From NCBI RefSeq assembly GCF_019139815.1, contig NZ_CP077079.1:620001-684000 (forward strand): a stretch of DNA of 64,000 nucleotides, given 5' to 3'. This DNA comes from Pseudomonas asgharzadehiana. Lineage in GTDB: Bacteria > Pseudomonadota > Gammaproteobacteria > Pseudomonadales > Pseudomonadaceae. Every line of letters starts with the position of its first letter. Position 1 is the stretch's first letter. Of the stretch, positions 56,570-64,000 are shown piece by piece. The notes beneath the pieces are model-generated. The model worked only from the letters and a program-made list of their open reading frames with translations, made no database searches and was not told where the DNA came from. The position numbers and the translations under genes are program-made.

Positions 56570-56917
56570 AGATCCGGCGACCTTACCCAGGTCGCCCTCC
56601 CGGCACCTCAAAAAAACTACAACAGCGTGCAGCCCTGAAGGCCGCGCGCTTTGTGGTGTCTGCGCATGTAGCTTTTGAGTCGTAGCGGTCAGAATTAAAA
56701 AAGTTTTGACTAGCACAGCATATCGCTTTAAACCTTTCATAAATGCGACATAGATTTGCGACATTTCGTCGCTAAATTTGTGAGCGTCTGTGTCGGTGTG
56801 TACAATGACCTCCCTTTTGCCCCCGCTAAGCCGGCGTACGTTCGGCGTGGAAGGTAACCGGTTGAATTGAAAAGAAATTTGCCTCGGTAAAAGAGGCAGC
56901 CTGGTGAGAAAGTGTCT
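56570..56917. other. gltBD upstream region
   Basis: 348 bases without a gene. A short GGCGACCT/AGGTCGCC hairpin at about 56578-56598 follows the SPOR gene but has no T-run. The segment from 56690 to 56815 is AT-rich and contains the promoter listed separately; a leader of about 100 bases then runs to gltB. Confidence 0.5.
56778..56806 (+). promoter_or_regulatory. Sigma-70 promoter of gltBD
   Basis: TTGTGA (56778-56783), a 17-base spacer and TACAAT (56801-56806) make a good housekeeping promoter. The start of transcription would fall near 56813, giving a leader of about 105 bases. Confidence 0.65.
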
Positions 56918-59900
56918 ATGAAAGCAGGTCTGTACCAACCCGATGAATTCAAGGATAACTGCGGTTTCGGCCTGATAGCCCATATGCAGGGCGAGCCCAG
57001 TCATACCCTTTTGCAAACGGCCATCGAGGCCCTGACCTGCATGACCCACCGTGGTGGGATCAACGCCGACGGCAAGACCGGTGACGGTTGTGGCTTGCTG
57101 ATTCAAAAGCCCGACCAGTTCCTGCGCGCTGTCGCCAAAGAGCATTTCGCGGTCGACCTGCCCAAGCAGTACGCCGTGGGCATGGTGTTTTTCAACCAGG
57201 ACCCGGTCAAAGCCGAAGCCGCTCGCGAGAACATGAACCGCGAAATCGTCGCAGCCGGCCTGCAACTCGTCGGCTGGCGCAAAGTGCCGATCGACACCAG
57301 CGTGCTCGGCCGCCTGGCCTTGGAGCGCCTGCCGCAGATCGAACAGGTGTTCATCGCAGGCGACGGCCTGAGCGACCAGGACATGGCGATCAAGCTGTTT
57401 ACATCGCGCCGTCGCTCGTCCGTGGCCAACGCCGCGGACACCGACCACTACATCTGCAGCTTTTCCCACAAGACCATCATTTATAAAGGCCTGATGATGC
57501 CGGCGGACCTCACCGCCTTCTATCCGGACCTGAGCGATGAGCGCCTGCAAACCGCGATCTGCGTGTTCCACCAGCGCTTCTCCACCAACACCCTGCCGAA
57601 ATGGCCGCTGGCCCAGCCATTCCGCTTCCTCGCCCACAACGGCGAGATCAATACCATTACCGGCAACCGCAACTGGGCCGTGGCCCGTCGCACCAAGTTC
57701 GCCAACGATCTGATGGACCTCGAAGAGCTCGGCCCGCTGGTCAATCGCGTGGGTTCGGACTCCTCCAGCATGGACAACATGCTCGAATTGATGGTCACCG
57801 GCGGCATCGACCTGTTCCGTGGCGTGCGCATGATCATTCCGCCCGCGTGGCAGAACGTCGAGACCATGGACCCGGACCTGCGTGCGTTCTATGAGTACAA
57901 CTCGATGCACATGGAGCCGTGGGACGGCCCGGCCGGCGTGGTCATGACCGACGGTCGCTACGCGGTGTGCCTGCTCGACCGCAACGGTCTGCGCCCGGCG
58001 CGCTGGGTCACCACCACCAACGGTTTCATCACCCTCGCGTCGGAAATCGGCGTGTGGAACTACCAGCCCGAAGACGTGATCGCCAAAGGCCGTGTCGGCC
58101 CTGGGCAGATCCTGGCCGTGGACACCGAAACCGGGCAGATCCTCGACACCGACGCCATCGACAACCGCCTGAAGTCCCGTCACCCGTACAAGCAATGGCT
58201 GCGCAAGAACGCCCTGCGTATCCAGGCGACCATGGAAGACAACGACCACGGTTCGGCCTTCTATGACATCGACCAGCTCAAGCAGTACATGAAGATGTAT
58301 CAGGTCACGTTCGAAGAGCGCGACCAAGTGCTGCGCCCGCTCGGTGAGCAAGGCTACGAGGCCGTCGGCTCCATGGGCGACGATACGCCGATGGCCGTGC
58401 TGTCCCAGCGCGTGCGCACGCCGTACGACTACTTCCGCCAGCAGTTCGCCCAGGTCACCAACCCACCGATCGACCCGCTGCGCGAAGCCATCGTGATGTC
58501 CCTGGAAGTGTGCCTCGGTGCCGAGCGCAATATCTTCCAGGAATCGCCTGAGCATGCCTCCCGCGTGATCCTCAGCTCGCCGGTCGTTTCCCCGGCCAAG
58601 TGGCGCTCGCTGATGACCCTGGATCGCCCGGGCTTCGACCGCCAGATCATCGACCTGAACTACGACGAGAGCCTCGGCCTTGAAGCCGCGGTGCGCAACG
58701 TCGCCGACCAGGCCGAAGAAGCTGTGCGCGCCGGCCGCACCCAGATCGTGTTGACCGACCGCCACATCGCGCCGGGCAAGCTGCCGATCCACGCCTCGCT
58801 CGCCACCGGCGCCGTGCACCATCGCCTGACCGAAAAAGGCCTGCGTTGCGACTCCAACATCCTCGTCGAGACCGCCACCGCTCGCGATCCGCACCACTTT
58901 GCGGTGCTGATCGGCTTCGGCGCTTCGGCGGTGTACCCGTTCCTCGCCTATGAAGTGCTGGGTGACCTGATCCGTACCGGTGAAGTACTGGGCGATCTCT
59001 ACGAGGTGTTCAAGAACTACCGCAAGGGCATCACCAAGGGCCTGCTGAAGATTCTGTCGAAGATGGGCATCTCCACCGTCACGTCGTATCGCGGCGCTCA
59101 ACTGTTCGAAGCCATCGGCCTGTCCGAAGAAGTCTGCGACCTGAGCTTCCGTGGCGTGCCAAGCCGTATCAAAGGCGCGCGTTTCGTCGACATCGAAGCC
59201 GAACAGAAAGCCCTGGCGGCCGAAGCCTGGAGCGCGCGCAAGCCGATCCAGCAAGGCGGCCTGCTCAAGTTCGTGCACGGTGGCGAATACCACGCGTACA
59301 ACCCGGACGTGGTCAGCACCCTGCAAGCCGCCGTGCAGCAGGGCGACTACGCCAAGTTCAAGGAATACACCGCGCTGGTGGATAACCGCCCGGTGTCGAT
59401 GATCCGCGACCTGTTCAAGGTGAAGACCTTGGACACACCGTTGGCCATCAGCGAAATCGAACCGCTGGAATCGATCCTCAAGCGCTTCGACTCCGCCGGT
59501 ATTTCCCTGGGCGCCCTGTCGCCCGAGGCACACGAAGCCCTGGCCGAAGCCATGAACCGCCTGGGTGCGCGTTCCAACTCCGGCGAAGGCGGCGAAGACC
59601 CGGCGCGCTACGGCACCATCAAAAGCTCGAAAATCAAGCAGGTCGCCACCGGCCGTTTCGGTGTGACCCCGGAATACCTGGTCAACGCCGAAGTGCTGCA
59701 GATCAAGGTCGCCCAGGGCGCCAAGCCCGGTGAGGGCGGCCAGCTGCCTGGCGGCAAGGTCAACGGCCTGATCGCCAAGCTGCGTTATGCGGTGCCGGGC
59801 GTGACTCTGATTTCGCCACCGCCGCACCACGATATCTATTCGATTGAAGACTTGTCGCAGCTGATTTTCGACCTCAAGCAAGTCAACCCGCAGGCCCTGG

Positions 59901-61363
59901 TCTCGGTGAAACTGGTGGCGGAAGCCGGCGTGGGCACCATCGCCGCCGGCGTGGCCAAGGCGTATGCCGACCTGATCACCATCTCCGGCTACGACGGCGG
60001 CACCGGCGCTTCGCCGCTGACCTCCATCAAATACGCCGGTGCGCCATGGGAACTCGGCCTGGCGGAAACCCACCAGACCCTGCGCGGCAACGACCTGCGC
60101 GGCAAGGTGCGGGTACAGACCGACGGCGGCCTGAAAACCGGCCTGGACGTGATCAAGGCCGCGATCCTCGGTGCCGAGAGCTTCGGCTTCGGCACTGCGC
60201 CCATGATCGCCCTGGGTTGCAAATACCTGCGCATCTGCCACTTGAACAACTGCGCCACCGGCGTGGCGACGCAGAACGAAAAACTGCGCAAGGATCACTA
60301 CATCGGCACCGTCGACATGGTGGTGAATTTCTTCACCTACGTCGCCGAAGAAACCCGTGAGTGGCTGGCCAAGCTGGGCGTGCGTTCCCTCGAAGAGCTG
60401 ATCGGTCGCACCGACCTGCTGGAGATCCTCCAGGGCCAGACCGCCAAGCAGCACCACCTGGACCTGACGCCGTTGTTGGGCAGTGATCACATCCCGGCCG
60501 ACAAGCCACAGTTCTGCGGCGTGGAACGCAACCCGCCGTTCGACAAAGGCCTGCTGGCCGAGCAGATGGTCGCGATGGCCGGCTCCTCGATCAGCGACGC
60601 CAGCGGTGGCGAATTCGCCCTGGATATCTGCAACTGCGACCGTTCCATCGGTGCACGTGTCTCCGGCGAAATCGCGCGCAAGCACGGCAACCAGGGCATG
60701 GCCAAGGCGCCGATCACCTTCCGCTTCAAGGGCACTGCGGGCCAGAGCTTTGGCGTGTGGAACGCCGGCGGCCTGCACATGTACCTGGAAGGCGACGCCA
60801 ACGACTACGTGGGCAAGGGCATGACCGGCGGCAAGCTGGTCATCGTTCCGCCCAAAGGCAGCGTGTACAAGACCCAGGACAGCGCCATCATCGGCAACAC
60901 CTGCTTGTACGGCGCCACCGGTGGCAAGCTCTTCGCCGCAGGCACCGCCGGCGAGCGTTTCGCCGTGCGTAACTCCGGTGCCCACACCGTGGTGGAAGGC
61001 ACCGGCGATCACTGCTGCGAGTACATGACCGGTGGCTTTGTCGCGGTACTGGGCAAAACCGGTTACAACTTCGGTTCGGGCATGACCGGCGGTTTCGCCT
61101 ACGTGCTCGACCAGGACAACACCTTCGTCGACAAGGTCAACCACGAGTTGGTCGAGATCCAGCGCATCAGCGGCGAAGCCATGGAATCCTATCGCAACCA
61201 CTTGCAGCACGTGCTGGATGAATACGTCGAGGAAACCGGCAGCGAATGGGGTCGTAACCTCGCCGAAAACCTCGATGATTACCTGCGTCGTTTCTGGCTG
61301 GTCAAGCCCAAGGCTGCCAACCTGAAATCGTTGCTTTCCAGCATCCGTGCCAACCCGCAGTGA
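56918..61363 (+). CDS. gltB: Glutamate synthase (NADPH) large subunit
   Basis: Transfers the amide of glutamine to 2-oxoglutarate with GltD, the GOGAT half of ammonium assimilation. From the ATG at 56918 it has 1481 residues. After a short propeptide, the N-terminal glutaminase nucleophile is the Cys of DNCGFGL (residue 15). The FMN-binding synthase domain is in the middle to C-terminal part, with the 3Fe-4S Cys set [12 protein letters not shown], and the C-terminal GXGXG beta-helix repeats ([20 protein letters not shown]). A GTG two codons upstream is possible. gltD follows after 32 bases. Confidence 0.97.
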   Translation: MKAGLYQPDEFKDNCGFGLIAHMQGEPSHTLLQTAIEALTCMTHRGGINADGKTGDGCGLLIQKPDQFLRAVAKEHFAVDLPKQYAVGMVFFNQDPVKAEAARENMNREIVAAGLQLVGWRKVPIDTSVLGRLALERLPQIEQVFIAGDGLSDQDMAIKLFTSRRRSSVANAADTDHYICSFSHKTIIYKGLMMPADLTAFYPDLSDERLQTAICVFHQRFSTNTLPKWPLAQPFRFLAHNGEINTITGNRNWAVARRTKFANDLMDLEELGPLVNRVGSDSSSMDNMLELMVTGGIDLFRGVRMIIPPAWQNVETMDPDLRAFYEYNSMHMEPWDGPAGVVMTDGRYAVCLLDRNGLRPARWVTTTNGFITLASEIGVWNYQPEDVIAKGRVGPGQILAVDTETGQILDTDAIDNRLKSRHPYKQWLRKNALRIQATMEDNDHGSAFYDIDQLKQYMKMYQVTFEERDQVLRPLGEQGYEAVGSMGDDTPMAVLSQRVRTPYDYFRQQFAQVTNPPIDPLREAIVMSLEVCLGAERNIFQESPEHASRVILSSPVVSPAKWRSLMTLDRPGFDRQIIDLNYDESLGLEAAVRNVADQAEEAVRAGRTQIVLTDRHIAPGKLPIHASLATGAVHHRLTEKGLRCDSNILVETATARDPHHFAVLIGFGASAVYPFLAYEVLGDLIRTGEVLGDLYEVFKNYRKGITKGLLKILSKMGISTVTSYRGAQLFEAIGLSEEVCDLSFRGVPSRIKGARFVDIEAEQKALAAEAWSARKPIQQGGLLKFVHGGEYHAYNPDVVSTLQAAVQQGDYAKFKEYTALVDNRPVSMIRDLFKVKTLDTPLAISEIEPLESILKRFDSAGISLGALSPEAHEALAEAMNRLGARSNSGEGGEDPARYGTIKSSKIKQVATGRFGVTPEYLVNAEVLQIKVAQGAKPGEGGQLPGGKVNGLIAKLRYAVPGVTLISPPPHHDIYSIEDLSQLIFDLKQVNPQALVSVKLVAEAGVGTIAAGVAKAYADLITISGYDGGTGASPLTSIKYAGAPWELGLAETHQTLRGNDLRGKVRVQTDGGLKTGLDVIKAAILGAESFGFGTAPMIALGCKYLRICHLNNCATGVATQNEKLRKDHYIGTVDMVVNFFTYVAEETREWLAKLGVRSLEELIGRTDLLEILQGQTAKQHHLDLTPLLGSDHIPADKPQFCGVERNPPFDKGLLAEQMVAMAGSSISDASGGEFALDICNCDRSIGARVSGEIARKHGNQGMAKAPITFRFKGTAGQSFGVWNAGGLHMYLEGDANDYVGKGMTGGKLVIVPPKGSVYKTQDSAIIGNTCLYGATGGKLFAAGTAGERFAVRNSGAHTVVEGTGDHCCEYMTGGFVAVLGKTGYNFGSGMTGGFAYVLDQDNTFVDKVNHELVEIQRISGEAMESYRNHLQHVLDEYVEETGSEWGRNLAENLDDYLRRFWLVKPKAANLKSLLSSIRANPQ

Positions 61364-61386
61364 TATGCGCCTGAAGAGTTTGATGA

Positions 61387-62814
<1,428 letters not shown>

Positions 62815-62840
62815 CCCATTTCACCTTTGAAATATGGCCA

Positions 62841-62950
62841 AAATGTGGGAGGGGGCTTGCCCCCCGGTAGCGGTGGTTCAGTTAAAGATACTCAGACTGA
62901 CACACTGCAATCGGGGCAAGCCGAATCGTCGCACCGCCCCTCCCACATTT
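62841..62950. repeat. REPIN with an interrupted right arm downstream of gltD
   Basis: The left arm, AATGTGGGAGGGGGCTTGCC at 62842-62861, is normal. The right arm reads GGGGCAAGCC (62913-62922), then 14 extra bases (62923-62936), then CCCCTCCCACATTT. The same kind of spacer (GACTGACACACTGC) as in other REPINs lies between them. Confidence 0.8.
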
Positions 62951-62995
62951 GATTTGCGCAGGTTCAAGATATTGTCGTAAATCAACCCGATAGAC

Positions 62996-63023
62996 AAAAG
63001 GCACGGCTCACTCCGTGCCTTTT
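62996..63023 (+). terminator. Terminator of gltBD upstream of hemE
   Basis: An 11-base-pair perfect stem, AAAAGGCACGG (62996-63006) and CCGTGCCTTTT (63013-63023), with a six-base loop and a short T-run. It ends 47 bases before the hemE start, so hemE needs its own promoter or read-through. Confidence 0.85.
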
Positions 63024-63070
63024 GCGTCGCGCTCTGAGAAAATGCCCGCACTTTTTTTGCGGATGCCGAC

Positions 63071-64000
63071 ATGACTGCCCTCAAGAACGACCGTTTCCTT
63101 CGTGCCCTGCTCAAGCAGCCCGTAGACGTCACTCCGGTGTGGATGATGCGTCAAGCCGGTCGCTACCTGCCGGAATACCGCGCCAGTCGCGCCCACGCCG
63201 GCGACTTCATGAGCTTGTGCATGAACCCGGAATTCGCCTGCGAAGTCACCCTGCAGCCGCTGGACCGCTACCCACAACTGGACGCGGCCATCCTGTTCTC
63301 CGACATCCTCACCATCCCCGACGCCATGGGCCAGGGCCTGTATTTTGAAACCGGCGAAGGCCCGCGTTTCAAGAAGGTCGTCAGCACCCTGGCCGATATC
63401 GAAGCCCTGCCGATCCCCGATCCGCACAAAGACCTCGGCTACGTGATGGACGCCGTAAGCACCATCCGCCGCGAACTGAACGGCCGCGTGCCGCTGATCG
63501 GTTTCTCCGGCAGCCCATGGACCCTGGCCACCTACATGGTCGAAGGCGGCTCGTCGAAAGACTTCCGCAAAACCAAGGCCATGCTCTACGACAACCCGCA
63601 GGCCATGCACCTGCTGCTGGATAAGCTGGCGCAGTCGGTGACCTCCTACCTCAACGGCCAGATCATGGCCGGCGCGCAAGCGGTGCAGATTTTCGACACC
63701 TGGGGCGGCAACCTGTCGGCGGCGGCATACCAGGAATTCTCCCTGGCCTACATGCGCAAGATCGTCGGCGGCCTGATCCGCGAACACGAAGGCCGCAAAG
63801 TGCCGGTAATCATGTTCACCAAAGGCGGCGGCCTATGGTTGGAGAGCATTGCAGACGCCGGTGCCGATGCCCTGGGCCTGGACTGGACCTGCGACCTCGG
63901 CGAAGCCCGCCGTCGCGTCGGCAACCAGGTTGCGCTGCAAGGCAACATGGACCCGACGGTGCTGTACGCCAAGCCGGAAGCGATCCGCGCCGAAGTCGGC
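63071..64000 (+). CDS. hemE: Uroporphyrinogen decarboxylase, 3' end cut by window edge
   Basis: Decarboxylates uroporphyrinogen III to coproporphyrinogen III in haem synthesis. The 310 codons present (of about 354) begin [37 protein letters not shown], with the conserved substrate-binding [16 protein letters not shown] segment, the catalytic Asp in [13 protein letters not shown] and [19 protein letters not shown]. The frame is open to the right edge. Confidence 0.96.
   Translation, partial: MTALKNDRFLRALLKQPVDVTPVWMMRQAGRYLPEYRASRAHAGDFMSLCMNPEFACEVTLQPLDRYPQLDAAILFSDILTIPDAMGQGLYFETGEGPRFKKVVSTLADIEALPIPDPHKDLGYVMDAVSTIRRELNGRVPLIGFSGSPWTLATYMVEGGSSKDFRKTKAMLYDNPQAMHLLLDKLAQSVTSYLNGQIMAGAQAVQIFDTWGGNLSAAAYQEFSLAYMRKIVGGLIREHEGRKVPVIMFTKGGGLWLESIADAGADALGLDWTCDLGEARRRVGNQVALQGNMDPTVLYAKPEAIRAEVG

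Noticed and set aside
55754..61210. An 1818-codon open frame antisense to the DamX-like gene and gltB
   Set aside because: It is a by-product of strong third-position GC bias in gltB on the other strand; the translation is low-complexity His/Gln/Val/Asp-rich and shows no domain, and it crosses two real genes and the gltBD promoter.

Overview
The window is a gene-dense, GC-rich chromosomal segment of a fluorescent Pseudomonas, most likely of the P. fluorescens group. The evidence is the co-occurrence of medium-chain-length PHA genes (phaC1-Z-C2-D and phaI-F), the hut, opgGH, tat-his-ubi and hslVU-argS-priA-rpmE-maeB-mrcA-pil-aroKB-gltBD-hemE blocks in a Pseudomonas-type order, and many REP/REPIN palindromes with the GTGGGAGGGGGCTTGC-type core typical of that group. 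No tRNA, rRNA, CRISPR array, insertion sequence or prophage was seen. Both window edges cut genes: hutI on the left and hemE on the right.

Layout. 1-3.6 kb: end of the histidine utilisation operon (hutI, hutG), then pip and dtd. 3.8-8.2 kb: the opgG-opgH periplasmic glucan operon with a strong terminator. 8.3-12 kb: a polar amino acid ABC transporter with two tandem substrate-binding proteins, a permease and an ATPase. 12-16 kb: two related McpS/HBM-like chemoreceptors on the minus strand. 16-22 kb (minus strand): ubiE-ubiJ-ubiB, hisI-hisE, tatA-tatB-tatC and rsmE. 22.1-24 kb: a small PHA-granule gene and the phasins phaI-phaF. 24-31.3 kb: a chaperone-usher fimbrial operon (six genes, two chaperones) and a divergent orphan LuxR-type response regulator. 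31.3-36.4 kb: phaD, phaC2, phaZ and phaC1. 36.7-44.1 kb (minus strand): a DUF971 gene, hslU-hslV, argS with a SPOR-domain gene, and priA. 44.3-46.9 kb: rpmE, a secreted nuclease-like gene and malic enzyme. 47-49.5 kb: mrcA (PBP1A). 49.7-56.6 kb: a reduced pilM-pilN-pilO/P-pilQ operon followed by aroK, aroB and an AAA-SPOR (DamX-like) gene. 56.9-64 kb: gltB, gltD and the start of hemE.

Most of the window is ordinary core genome. Two places stand out. First, the canonical phaD/phaF convergent junction is split by a complete chaperone-usher locus with its own regulator, whose last codons lie within a few bases of the pha genes or terminator on both sides. Second, the type IV pilus alignment/secretin operon is strongly streamlined: PilM carries a large in-frame internal deletion, PilO and PilP are one polypeptide without the PilP lipobox, and PilQ is a short secretin without AMIN domains. 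This is reminiscent of the enterobacterial HofMNOPQ set. Smaller points are an rpmE terminator hairpin that also encodes the signal peptide of the next gene, a candidate structured rpmE leader, a sigma-54-like promoter ahead of phaC1, and several REPIN variants.
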